A stretch of 64,000 nt of DNA from an uncultured Bryobacteraceae bacterium (GTDB lineage: Bacteria > Acidobacteriota > Terriglobia > Bryobacterales > Bryobacteraceae), in assembly GCA_937924525.1 (NCBI GenBank), contig CALDSU010000015.1:1-64000 (forward strand), given 5' to 3'. This document shows positions 8,046-16,720 of this stretch, in pieces. Position 1 is the first letter of the stretch; each line of letters begins with the position of its first letter. The notes under the pieces were generated by a model. That model worked only from the letters and a program-made list of their open reading frames with translations, was not told where the DNA came from and searched no databases. Made by a program: the position numbers and the translations under genes.

Positions 8046-9368
8046 TTGATCGCTAGCGAGCAACTGCGCGCCCTGCCCTCGGTCGAGTCGCTGCTTCAGC
8101 AACTCGCCGGCCTGGAAGCGCGCTTTCCGCGCCGGTTAATCGTCGAAGAGACCCGGCGGGCGCTGGAATGCGCCCGCGAGGCCATCCGGGAAGGGCGAAG
8201 CGCCCCTGCTCTGCTTCCGGCGATTACCGAAGCGCTGGCACGGCTGGAGACGCCGTCCCTGCGGCGGGTGATCAATGCCACGGGCGTGGTGCTGCATACC
8301 AACCTGGGCCGTGCGCCGCTGCCGCAGGCCGGGTTGCCGGCCGGCTACTCGAATCTGGAATACGACCTCGCGTCCGGCAAGCGCGGCAAGCGCGATGTCC
8401 ACGCCGCGTCACTGCTGGAGCGCCTGCTGGGCTGTCCGGCGGTGGCCGTGAATAACAATGCGGCCGCCGTCTACCTCGCCTTGCACGAACTGGCGGCCGG
8501 CTACGAGGTGATCGTTTCGCGCGGCGAGCTGATTGAAATCGGCGACGGGTTTCGGATTCCCGAGATCATGCAGCGCTCCGGCGCGATTTTGCGGGAGGTC
8601 GGGACGACGAACCGCACTCGTGTCGACGATTACCGCGCCGCGCTGAACGAACGCACCCGCCTCCTGCTGCGGGTCCACCCCAGCAACTTCCACGTGCGCG
8701 GATTCACGGCAAGACCTGACGTCCGCGAGCTGGCGGACCTGGGGCGGGAGGCGGGCATTCCAGTCTACGAGGACTTGGGCAGCGGCTGCCTGGTGGACCT
8801 CCAACCCTTTGGCGTGACGGAACCTCTGGCGCAGGACAGCTTGGCGGCCGGCGTCAGCCTGGTCAGCTTTAGCGGCGACAAGCTGCTGGGCGGACCCCAA
8901 GCCGGCATTTTGGCCGGCCGGCCGGAACTCATCGCCCGGCTGCGCCGCAATCCCATGTTCCGGGCGTTGCGGTTGGATAAAGTCATCTACCAACTTCTCG
9001 AGGTCACCCTGCGGGAGATCCTGCTGGAGCGCTGGGACAAGGTCCCAGCCTTGCGGATGATCCGCCTGACCGAGCAGGACATCCGCGCGCGGGCGGAAGC
9101 GCTGCTGGGCCGGGTGCCCGCGTTGCCTGCGGAACTCATCTCGGGCGAATCGGTGATCGGCGGCGGCTCGACTCCCGATCAGGCGGTCCCGACGTGTTTG
9201 ATCGCCCTGCGGGTCGCGGACCCGGGGAACGCCGAGCGTGATCTCCGGGCTTGCGCGCCGCCCGTCATCGTGCGCATCGCACAGGAACGGATTCTGATCG
9301 ACCTGCGCACGGTCTTTCCGGAGGAGGAGCCTCTGCTGGAAGCCGCGCTCGCCCGGTTCGCGGCGTAG
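8046..9368 (+). CDS. selA: L-seryl-tRNA(Sec) selenium transferase
   Basis: PLP enzyme that converts seryl-tRNA(Sec) to selenocysteinyl-tRNA(Sec) with selenophosphate. 440 residues, near the bacterial norm of about 460. Family motifs are LRRVINATGVVLHTNLGRA near residue 72, the segment around AVNNNAAAVYLAL, and SFSGDKLLGGPQAG with the PLP lysine at 279. The start is TTG 8046 with GGAGGA about 10 bases upstream. No selB, selC or selD and no in-frame TGA selenoprotein is visible in this window, so the rest of the pathway must be elsewhere or absent. SelA-like paralogs with other roles exist in some bacteria, but the motif agreement here favours true SelA. Confidence 0.92.
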   Translation: MIASEQLRALPSVESLLQQLAGLEARFPRRLIVEETRRALECAREAIREGRSAPALLPAITEALARLETPSLRRVINATGVVLHTNLGRAPLPQAGLPAGYSNLEYDLASGKRGKRDVHAASLLERLLGCPAVAVNNNAAAVYLALHELAAGYEVIVSRGELIEIGDGFRIPEIMQRSGAILREVGTTNRTRVDDYRAALNERTRLLLRVHPSNFHVRGFTARPDVRELADLGREAGIPVYEDLGSGCLVDLQPFGVTEPLAQDSLAAGVSLVSFSGDKLLGGPQAGILAGRPELIARLRRNPMFRALRLDKVIYQLLEVTLREILLERWDKVPALRMIRLTEQDIRARAEALLGRVPALPAELISGESVIGGGSTPDQAVPTCLIALRVADPGNAERDLRACAPPVIVRIAQERILIDLRTVFPEEEPLLEAALARFAA

Positions 9369-9475
9369 AAACTTCTCCCGGAAGTTGAATCCATCCCGAA
9401 AGTGCGGTATCCATTGCCAATGGCCTGCCGGGGAGAGGCATCCCTCCGGCCGGTCCTCCAAGCCAAGAGGTCTCC

Positions 9476-11302
9476 ATGAAGATTCGCATCGCACTCGGAG
9501 CCGCCGTCTCCGCACTGCTGTTGATGAGCCAGTCCAGCGCGCCCCGCGTCCCGCAAACGGTGGACGAAGTGGCGCGACCGGGCGGAAAACTGCCGGGCAA
9601 CCCCAAGATCGCGCTGGTCAAGGTCGCCACCGGGTTTTACGATCCCACCAATGCCGCCAGCGCCAACGACGGCAGCGGCCGCATCTTCGTCGTCGAACGC
9701 GTGGGCCGCGTCCGCGTGGTCCGCAAAGACGGCTCGATCCAGCCCGAGCCGTTTCTCGACCTGACCAACATCAACCCCCTGGGCAGCGACGTGCAAACCG
9801 GATTTGTCGAGCAGGGCCTGTACTCGATCGCGTTTCACCCCCGGTTCAAACAGAATGGTTACTTCTACGTTCACTACGCTTCGCTGCCGTTTAACGGCGA
9901 CGGTGTGATCGTACGCTTCCAGGTGGATCCGCGCCATCCCAATTTCCTCACCCCCGAACGCACGCGCGAGACCGCCAAGGTGATCATGCGGATCGAACAG
10001 CCGTATTACAACCACAACGGCGGCCAGATCGAGTTCGGACCCGACGGCTACCTGTACATCGCCAGTGGCGACGGCGGCTGGGAAGGCGACCCTTACGAAG
10101 CGGGCCAGGACCTCGGCACGTTGCTCGGCAAAATGCTGCGCATCGACGTCAACACCGAAGACAACGACAAAGTGCCGTACAAGATTCCGCCCACCAACCC
10201 GTTCGCCGAGGCGAAGTCCGAGCGGCTGATGCAGTTGTTCGGCATCTCCGAATTGGATTTCTCGAAGATCAAAACCCGGAGCCGTCCGGAGATCTGGGCA
10301 TACGGCGTGCGCAACCCGTATGAATTCTCTTTCGACCTGAAAACCGGCGACCTGTATATCGCCGATGTAGGCCAGAATCACTGGGAAGAGATCATTTTCC
10401 AGCCCGCCTCGAGCAAGGGCGGCGAGAACTATGGTTGGCCGAAGGTGAACGGCACCAAGTGCTTCCCCATGACGGGCCCCGACGATCAATGCCCCATCGT
10501 CGGCACGCTGCCCGCCGGCGAATACCCGCACGAGATCCCATACCCCGGCGCACAGCCGCTGAAAGACGGATGGGGCTGTTCGATCGAGGGCTTGGGCGTG
10601 GCCAACTACGGCGGCATGAAAGGCGTATACCTGGTGGGCGACTGGTGCTCCGGGCGCGTGTTCGGCCTTGGCTGGGATGGCCAGCGGTGGCAGCTCGAGG
10701 AACTGCTGCACACCAACCTGCAGTTCACCGCGGGCGGCTACGACGAGGACGGCTACGTGCTGGCGGTGGACTGTCACTGCTTCTACACCGCCGACAAGGG
10801 ACCCATGGCGAATCCGCCGGGTTCGCTGTGGCGCGTAGTGCCGGCCAATCAGGTGCCGCCGGGGGCCGAAACCGCCCGCACCGTCCCCAAGGGCGAGTTG
10901 ATCAGCAGCGCTGCGGAGGGCGGCAAGCTGGTGTTCCGCCACCCGCTGGATAACTCGGAATTGAAATTCAACACGCTGCCCGATTCCAGTCTGGCGCCCG
11001 CGGTGAAGCAGTTCCGAAGCACCGGCCGGAACCCGTACAACGGCAACGCCACTGCCATCCAGGAGGGCCGTGCCGCCTACCAGCAAAGTTGCGCGGGCTG
11101 CCACCTGGCCGACGGCACCGGCCGGATCGGCTCAAACCTGGTGGACAATCAGTTCAACCATCCGCGTTCGAATACCGACGTCGGCTTCTTCGAAGTTGTC
11201 TACGCGGGCGGCTCGGGAGCCATGCAGGCGTTCGGCGAACGGATTCCGGACGACACCATCCTCAAGATCATGGCGTTTGTCGACTCGCTAAAGAAGAAGT
11301 AG
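9476..11302 (+). CDS. PQQ-type glucose/sorbosone dehydrogenase fused to cytochrome c
   Basis: Periplasmic sugar oxidase. After a signal peptide (1-22) comes a six-bladed GSDH beta-propeller: GLYSIAFHPRF, NHNGGQIEFGPDGYLYIASGDGG, then GVRNPYEFSFD and ADVGQNHWEE, the segments that bind PQQ and calcium and hold the catalytic His. The C-terminal 80 residues form a class I cytochrome c, with heme motif CAGCH at residues 539-543 and a plausible Met ligand near the end (GAMQAFGERI). The fusion would pass electrons from reduced PQQ directly to the respiratory chain. The substrate (glucose, another aldose, sorbosone) cannot be deduced. ATG 9476 is preceded by a purine-rich AAGAGG site. Confidence 0.92.
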   Translation: MKIRIALGAAVSALLLMSQSSAPRVPQTVDEVARPGGKLPGNPKIALVKVATGFYDPTNAASANDGSGRIFVVERVGRVRVVRKDGSIQPEPFLDLTNINPLGSDVQTGFVEQGLYSIAFHPRFKQNGYFYVHYASLPFNGDGVIVRFQVDPRHPNFLTPERTRETAKVIMRIEQPYYNHNGGQIEFGPDGYLYIASGDGGWEGDPYEAGQDLGTLLGKMLRIDVNTEDNDKVPYKIPPTNPFAEAKSERLMQLFGISELDFSKIKTRSRPEIWAYGVRNPYEFSFDLKTGDLYIADVGQNHWEEIIFQPASSKGGENYGWPKVNGTKCFPMTGPDDQCPIVGTLPAGEYPHEIPYPGAQPLKDGWGCSIEGLGVANYGGMKGVYLVGDWCSGRVFGLGWDGQRWQLEELLHTNLQFTAGGYDEDGYVLAVDCHCFYTADKGPMANPPGSLWRVVPANQVPPGAETARTVPKGELISSAAEGGKLVFRHPLDNSELKFNTLPDSSLAPAVKQFRSTGRNPYNGNATAIQEGRAAYQQSCAGCHLADGTGRIGSNLVDNQFNHPRSNTDVGFFEVVYAGGSGAMQAFGERIPDDTILKIMAFVDSLKKK

Positions 11303-11370
11303 CCGGAACCACGAGAACGGCGCGGAGGCCGGGGCGCCCCCGCGCCTCCGCCCTCGGCGAGCAGGCAATC

Positions 11371-13053
11371 TTGACGATTCTGTCCGGTGGCGCCGCTGCT
11401 GCTTCCTTTGGGAAAGCCGGGACCCGTGTCTGGCGCGTGGCGTTCCTGGCGCTGCTGGCCGCGCACTGCGCGTCCTTCTGGAGCTTTCCGTATTTCCCTT
11501 CCCAGGACGGGCCTTCGCACGTGTACAACGCATTCGTGCTCGCCCGCTTTGAGAGGACGCCAGTCTTTGGCGAATACTATCAGCTCCACCTGCTTCCCCC
11601 CGCCGGAAACCTGCTCACCCAGTATGTGCTGGCCGCCATGCTCCAGGTCGCCTCTCCGCTCGTCGCGGAGAAGCTCTTGTTGAGCTTGTATGTGGCGCTG
11701 CTCTTCGTGTCTTTCCGATATTTCCTGGGCGCGTTTACAACTCACGTCGACTACTTTTCCCCTTTCTCGGCGGTGCTGGCGCAGAATTGGTTTCTCTATA
11801 AGGGTTTTTGGAATTTTCTCTTCAGCGTGATTCTCTTTTTCCTGGTGGCCGGATACTGCGGGCGCCGGCGGTCGTGTTGGTCGCCGGGTGCGCTGGTTCT
11901 GCTGCTGGCCGGAGGTTTCTTGTTGTACGCCGGCCACGCTCTCTCTTGGGCGATGGGCCTGCTGACGGCGGCGGTTTGGACGTGGCCGCGTCTGCTGGCG
12001 GCGACCGAGTCCCGGCAGGCCGGGCCGATCACGGGCCGGTTTTGGCCGGCGTTCTGGCAAGCCGCGCTGCCGTTGCTGTTCCTGCTGCCGCCGGCCGTTT
12101 TCCTGTTCACGTACCTGGCGCAGGCGCAGCCAAATTCCCCCTGCATCGCCGAGCCGCCCTGGAGAGAGCGGTTTAGCATTCTCCTCAGTCTGGGTTTCCT
12201 CGGGACCCTGGCGCCGCAGGATCCGCTGCTGAGAAAGAGCCTGGCGGTGTTCCTTTGGACCACCTGCCTGGTGGCCGCCGCCATCGGGATTCGTCGCCGC
12301 GCGTTTACCTGGAGTGGAGCAAGCCTGTTGATTCTTGGCCTGCTCTGCGCCGCGGTGACCATCCTCGGGCCCGACTGTGCGCTCTCGGGGACCCACCTCC
12401 GCAGGCGAATCGCCTTCTACGCCTGCATTTTTCTGGCCGGCTGGCTGGCGGCGGGGCTGCCGCGCTGGCCGCGGCGGCTGTGGCCCGTTTTTCCCCTGGT
12501 GTTTTCCGGCTTCAGCCTGCTCACGCTGGCGATGAGCCTGCCGGTTTGGAGGGAGTGGAGCACCCGGCTGTCGGAAGTGGCGCGCGCGGGTGGCCCGATT
12601 CGGCCCGCGGCGACGGTCCTGATGGTGGATTTACAAGGCTACTCCTCGCTGCCGGTGAATCCCTATTTGCACGCGGCAGGGCTCCTGTCTGCAAAGAGCA
12701 TCATTGATTTGCGGAATTATGAAGCGGCCACGGATCATTTCCTGACGCGCTTCCGGCCGCAGCGTTCTCCCTACCCGACGCTCGGCACGTTGCGCCAACT
12801 GGAGTCGTATCCCCCGGCCTTTGACATCGAGCGGTATGAGCGCGAAACCGCGGGGCGGGTGGATTACGTGCTGTTCGTGGGGCGCGCCGGCGCGGAAAAG
12901 GGAGAAACGGTGGATGACCTCGTGGATCGCTGGTATCAGCCCGTGGTTGCGGCCTCGACGCTGGTTTCCACGCTCGACGGGGCGTATGCCGACTTCCGCC
13001 TGTATCAGCGGGAGCGGCGGCCTGTATCCGGGGGAAGCGGTCCGCTAGAGTGA
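11371..13053 (+). CDS. Multi-pass membrane protein, possibly GT-C-like
   Basis: Integral membrane protein of about 560 residues with roughly 10 hydrophobic helices and a soluble C-terminal domain of about 150 residues. The first periplasmic loop carries PSQDGPSHVYNA, an acidic loop after helix 1 as seen in GT-C glycosyltransferases that use polyprenyl-phosphate sugars, but overall similarity is too weak to assign that activity. The start is uncertain: I chose TTG 11371 because it follows the preceding stop (11302). The frame is open back into the dehydrogenase gene, where it is only a shadow. No obvious ribosome-binding site is visible. Function unknown. Confidence 0.62.
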   Translation: MTILSGGAAAASFGKAGTRVWRVAFLALLAAHCASFWSFPYFPSQDGPSHVYNAFVLARFERTPVFGEYYQLHLLPPAGNLLTQYVLAAMLQVASPLVAEKLLLSLYVALLFVSFRYFLGAFTTHVDYFSPFSAVLAQNWFLYKGFWNFLFSVILFFLVAGYCGRRRSCWSPGALVLLLAGGFLLYAGHALSWAMGLLTAAVWTWPRLLAATESRQAGPITGRFWPAFWQAALPLLFLLPPAVFLFTYLAQAQPNSPCIAEPPWRERFSILLSLGFLGTLAPQDPLLRKSLAVFLWTTCLVAAAIGIRRRAFTWSGASLLILGLLCAAVTILGPDCALSGTHLRRRIAFYACIFLAGWLAAGLPRWPRRLWPVFPLVFSGFSLLTLAMSLPVWREWSTRLSEVARAGGPIRPAATVLMVDLQGYSSLPVNPYLHAAGLLSAKSIIDLRNYEAATDHFLTRFRPQRSPYPTLGTLRQLESYPPAFDIERYERETAGRVDYVLFVGRAGAEKGETVDDLVDRWYQPVVAASTLVSTLDGAYADFRLYQRERRPVSGGSGPLE

Positions 13054-13069
13054 TGATGGACCGATCAGC

Positions 13070-15622
13070 ATGGCGCGCGATTTTTCTTCCCGGATTCCCC
13101 GGCGGCATTTGCTGGGATGGCCGGCGGCGGCCATGTGCGGGGCGCAGAGCCACGAAACGTTGCTGCTGGCCGCCCATGGGCAGTCCCGTTATACGATCTG
13201 TCTGGACGCCGGCGCCGCGCCTGCCGAGCGCCGCGCGGCCCATGAATTGGCGGCCCATCTGGCCGCGATGACGGGAGCCCGCCTGCCGATTGCGGAGGGC
13301 GCCCCCGTGCCGGACACGCCCCTGATCCTCATCGGCGATCGCGTGGCCGCCGAGCGGCTGAACCTGGACCCGGCGGAGTTGCCGCCGGGCGTGGAGAGTT
13401 TCCGCATCGAAACGGTGGGCGAGCACCTGGCTCTGGCCGGAAGGCATCCTCGCGGAACCATGTACGCGGTCTATACGTTCCTCAACCAACTGGGCTGTCG
13501 CTGGTACACGCGGGAGGTGACCCACGTTCCCAGCGCGCGGTCGCTCCGCGTGCCGCCGGCCAGACAGCGCATCCGGCCACCGTTCGAGTACCGCGAAATC
13601 TACTACACGGAAGCACAAGACAAGGACTGGGCCGCGCGCAACCGTCTGAACGGCGGCCTCGCCAAGCTGGATGAATCCACGGGCGGCAAGATCCGGTTCC
13701 ACCCCTTCGTGCACTCGTTCTACGATCTGCTGCCGGCGAGGAAGCATTTCTCCGCGCACCCGGAATACTTCGCGGAAGTGGCTGGGGTCCGCCAGCCGGA
13801 CAAAGCGCAACTCTGCTTGACCAACCCGGCGGTATTGCGGATCGCCACTGAGAGAGTATTCGAGTGGATCCGGGAGCATCCCGAGGCCACGCTGTACTCG
13901 GTGTCGCAAAACGATTGCGAGGGCTGGTGCGAATGCGCGCGGTGCCGTCAGGCAGAGAAGGAGGAAGGGGGCCAGCCCTCCGGTCCCATCCTGCGTTTCG
14001 TCAACGCCATCGCGGCGGCGGTGGAGAAGCGGCATCCGGACAAACTGATCGAGACCCTGGCGTACACCTTCTCGGAAGCGCCGCCGGCGCGCACGCGCCC
14101 GCGGGCGAACGTGCGGATCCGCCTGTGTCCCATCGGCGTCTGCCAAGGGCACCCCTATCGAGACTGCCGGCATAACCGCTTCTTCATGCAAAACCTCGAG
14201 GCGTGGTCGCGGGTGACGCGGCAGCTCTACGTCTGGCACTACGTCACAAATTTCTGGCACTATTTGCTGCCCCATCCGAACTTCGACGAACTGGCGGCGG
14301 ACATTCCGATGTATCAGCGCCGCGGCGTCGTGGGGCTGTTTATGCAGGGAGCGGTGAGTCCCGGGGGCGGCGGGGAGAACGCGGAATTGCGCTCGTACGT
14401 GCTGGCGCGGTTGCTGTGGGATCCGGGGGCCCATGCCTGGCGCGAAGTGGACGCGTTCCTGGGGGCGGTCTACGGCGGCGCCGCGCCTTACCTGCGCGCC
14501 TGGCTCGACCGTGCCCACCGGCTGGTCCGCCACCCCCCGGAAGGCGAGGGGCAGTCGATCTGGACGTACCGGGGGCCGCGTTTCGCGCCATCCGTGCTGG
14601 CTGAAGGGAAGCGGCTGTTCGACCAGGCCGAAGCCGCGGCGGAAAATCCTGCCGTGCGCGACCGCGTGCGGAAAGCCCGCCTCTCGGTCGAGTGGGCGGA
14701 GTTGATCGAGGGGCGCCGTTTCCTGTTCCAAGGCGCGGACTATACGCCGGCGGACCCCGAGGGGCTGCGGGAGCAGTTTGCCGCCTTCTTCACCCGTGCC
14801 GGCGGCTTCGGCATCACGCACCTGCACGAGTGGCATGGCATGGACGTCGATGAGCGCGAGCGCCTCCGCTATCTCCGCGCCTTCCATGTGGTCACGCTGG
14901 AGAACGAGACCCTGCGGCTGGACATCGTGCCGCAACTAAGCGGGCGGGTGGTGCGGATGGTCCACAAGCCAACCGGACGCGAAGCGCTGCGTCAGCCGGA
15001 CCCGGACGAGCGGAGCTATCCGGACCAGGGCGGGCTGGTGGCGTTCGTGCATCCGGAATTTTCCGCCTGGGGCCGGTCGCCGTGGACGGTGGAATGGGAA
15101 CTGGAATCCGCCGGACCGGGCCAGGCGGCCATCGTGGGACGGCTCGAGAACGGCTTGCGGGTGCGCCGGCGGTTCACGCTGGTGGGCGCCGAGGTTCGAA
15201 CGCACACGCAGCTGGAAAACCCGGGAACGCAACCCATGCGGGCGGGGCTGCAAGTCCGCGCGGAGTTCAATCCCCGCGCTGGGGAAGGCGCCGATGTCGA
15301 GGTGAGCTTCCGCCGGCGATCGGGCGCGCCGGTGCGGCGGCGGTTGCTGCCGCCTCCCGGAGTATTCTTCGGTGTTGAGACGTATCTCGGCGAAGGGGCG
15401 CCCGACGCCGTGTGGGAGCTGAGCAACCGGACTCTCGGTTTGGCGCTGCGGAACCGCTTCGAGGCGCCGCAGGTGGAGCGCTGCTGGCTGTGGTGGCGGG
15501 GAAGGGGCGAAAACCGGGTCTACGTCTGCCTCTGGTCGCCGTTCGCCGAGCTGGCGCCCGGGGATCGGGTAGAAGTCGCGAGCGCCTACGAGGCCGCGCT
15601 GCTCCCCAAGGATTCCGCGTAG
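13070..15622 (+). CDS. DUF4838 carbohydrate-active protein with C-terminal mutarotase-like domain
   Basis: Exported protein of 850 residues. The N-terminus IPRRHLLGW followed by a short hydrophobic stretch resembles a twin-arginine signal. Residues about 40-150 look like the alpha-glucuronidase N-terminal domain (ERRAAHELAAHLAAMTG). Residues about 190-480 are DUF4838, with its hallmark VSQNDCEGWCECARCRQ (about 280-297). From about 610 the sequence changes to a beta-sandwich with ENETLRLDIVPQLSGRVVRM, reminiscent of DUF5107/galactose-mutarotase folds. DUF4838 proteins sit in polysaccharide-degradation loci but their reaction is not established. The gene starts 16 bases after the membrane protein gene and is probably co-transcribed with it. 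Confidence 0.85.
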   Translation: MARDFSSRIPRRHLLGWPAAAMCGAQSHETLLLAAHGQSRYTICLDAGAAPAERRAAHELAAHLAAMTGARLPIAEGAPVPDTPLILIGDRVAAERLNLDPAELPPGVESFRIETVGEHLALAGRHPRGTMYAVYTFLNQLGCRWYTREVTHVPSARSLRVPPARQRIRPPFEYREIYYTEAQDKDWAARNRLNGGLAKLDESTGGKIRFHPFVHSFYDLLPARKHFSAHPEYFAEVAGVRQPDKAQLCLTNPAVLRIATERVFEWIREHPEATLYSVSQNDCEGWCECARCRQAEKEEGGQPSGPILRFVNAIAAAVEKRHPDKLIETLAYTFSEAPPARTRPRANVRIRLCPIGVCQGHPYRDCRHNRFFMQNLEAWSRVTRQLYVWHYVTNFWHYLLPHPNFDELAADIPMYQRRGVVGLFMQGAVSPGGGGENAELRSYVLARLLWDPGAHAWREVDAFLGAVYGGAAPYLRAWLDRAHRLVRHPPEGEGQSIWTYRGPRFAPSVLAEGKRLFDQAEAAAENPAVRDRVRKARLSVEWAELIEGRRFLFQGADYTPADPEGLREQFAAFFTRAGGFGITHLHEWHGMDVDERERLRYLRAFHVVTLENETLRLDIVPQLSGRVVRMVHKPTGREALRQPDPDERSYPDQGGLVAFVHPEFSAWGRSPWTVEWELESAGPGQAAIVGRLENGLRVRRRFTLVGAEVRTHTQLENPGTQPMRAGLQVRAEFNPRAGEGADVEVSFRRRSGAPVRRRLLPPPGVFFGVETYLGEGAPDAVWELSNRTLGLALRNRFEAPQVERCWLWWRGRGENRVYVCLWSPFAELAPGDRVEVASAYEAALLPKDSA

Positions 15623-15624
15623 AC

Positions 15625-15649
15625 GGGGGGGGGCGGAACGCACCCCCCC
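15625..15649. terminator. GC hairpin between convergent genes
   Basis: Seven G (15625-15631) pair with seven C (15643-15649), then a G/A mismatch and an inner GCG/CGC stem closed by GAA. It lies between the stops of the DUF4838 gene and the OmpA-like gene, where a bidirectional terminator is expected. No clear U tract follows on either strand, so intrinsic termination is uncertain. Confidence 0.4.
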
Positions 15650-15681
15650 TCCGATTCCCCCCAAGGAGTGAAGGAGTTCCG

Positions 15682-16428
15682 TCAGCGATTGACCGAAATG
15701 CGAGTGGGAGCTTCCACCCCGGGGGCGGAGTAGATCTTCACTTCCACGCGCCGGTTCCGCGCATGGGCGCCGCGGTTCCGGGATTCATCCAGCGGGTTCT
15801 CCTGGCCCAGTCCCAGATTATGAATCCGGTGCAGCGGCACATTGTGTTTGGCCACCAGGTAGCGCACCACCGCGTTCGCCCGCCGCTGGCTGAGGACAGC
15901 GTTGTATTCCGCCGCGCCGATCTGGTCGGTGTAGCCCTTGACGGCGACGATGTATCGTTGCAGTCCGAGCATATCCTGAGCCAGTTCATCCAACGCCTGG
16001 CGGCTCTCTGGGGTGAGCGTGTACTTGTCGAACCCGAATTGGATCGTGGCCTCCCGGTGCAATCCGTAGTCGTCCAGGCGGCTCACTGAATCGCGCAGCG
16101 CGGCGAGTTCGGCTCTGTTCTGGTCGGACAGGGTGCGGGCCAGCGCGGCGGCTTCATCCGCCCGGCGGTAGGCTTCGTTGGCCCGGCCCTCGGCGGTCAT
16201 GGCGCGCTCCTTGGCCAGGTTCAGTCCATCCGCTGTACGCTCGTCGAGTTCCTTCAGGCCCTTGTTGGTGTCCTCGATGGCGGAAGTGTTCCGCTCGGCT
16301 TGCCCGGCGACCTGGTCGACCTTGGTCTGTATCGGCGCGGTTTGCGCCCTGACGTATTTTTTGGTCGCGCAACCGGCGGACAGCAGGCCGGACACCGCCA
16401 CGAGCGAGACCGTGAGAATGGTTTTCAT
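15682..16428 (-). CDS. OmpA-family peptidoglycan-associated lipoprotein
   Basis: Outer-membrane lipoprotein of 248 residues anchoring the envelope to peptidoglycan. Signal and lipobox LLSAGC place the lipidated Cys at residue 20. Residues 25-125 are a charged helical coiled-coil region, as in Lpp/Pal-like stalks. The C-terminal OmpA domain (about 130-230) has the peptidoglycan-binding signature VKGYTDQIGAAEYNAVLSQRRA, in which Asp and Arg contact diaminopimelate, and ends with RNRGAHARNRRVEVKI. The start at 16428 is supported by AGGAGGT nine bases upstream. A longer open frame to 16578 lacks a signal peptide at its beginning and is rejected. Confidence 0.92.
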   Translation of the reverse strand: MKTILTVSLVAVSGLLSAGCATKKYVRAQTAPIQTKVDQVAGQAERNTSAIEDTNKGLKELDERTADGLNLAKERAMTAEGRANEAYRRADEAAALARTLSDQNRAELAALRDSVSRLDDYGLHREATIQFGFDKYTLTPESRQALDELAQDMLGLQRYIVAVKGYTDQIGAAEYNAVLSQRRANAVVRYLVAKHNVPLHRIHNLGLGQENPLDESRNRGAHARNRRVEVKIYSAPGVEAPTRISVNR

Positions 16429-16720
16429 GCAGGCTGAACCTCCTCGTCGGAAGAATTGGCTGCAAGGCCGGGGCCAAACGCACATCACAAAGCTGCTCAA
16501 TAGCTTAAACCCGTCCGCCCTAGTCGCCGGCGGGCTGGCCCGGAAAAATTGAATACGCCGTGACGAAATTTTTACCAAGCGCCGCCGCTAGCCACAACCG
16601 GCGGCGCCGAAACGGTCGGGGTGAATCCCGGCCGGATGAGGGGTACAATCAGGGTGACCCCGAGTCCTGATCGGCCGCGCTCCGCTACCGGCCAGATCCC
16701 GGAAGGAGGATACAACGCAA

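Noticed and set aside
9179-11104. A 641-codon open frame on the - strand
   Set aside because: Antisense to selA and the sugar dehydrogenase fusion, both of which have complete family motifs. No recognisable protein features.
12701-14935. A 744-codon open frame on the - strand
   Set aside because: Antisense to the DUF4838 gene. Composition is Arg/Pro/Gly/His-rich without domains.
16579-16607. GCGCCGCCG/CGGCGGCGC hairpin upstream of the OmpA-like gene
   Set aside because: The 9-bp stem is perfect, but there is no U tract on either strand and no gene end is near. It could be a chance GC dyad.
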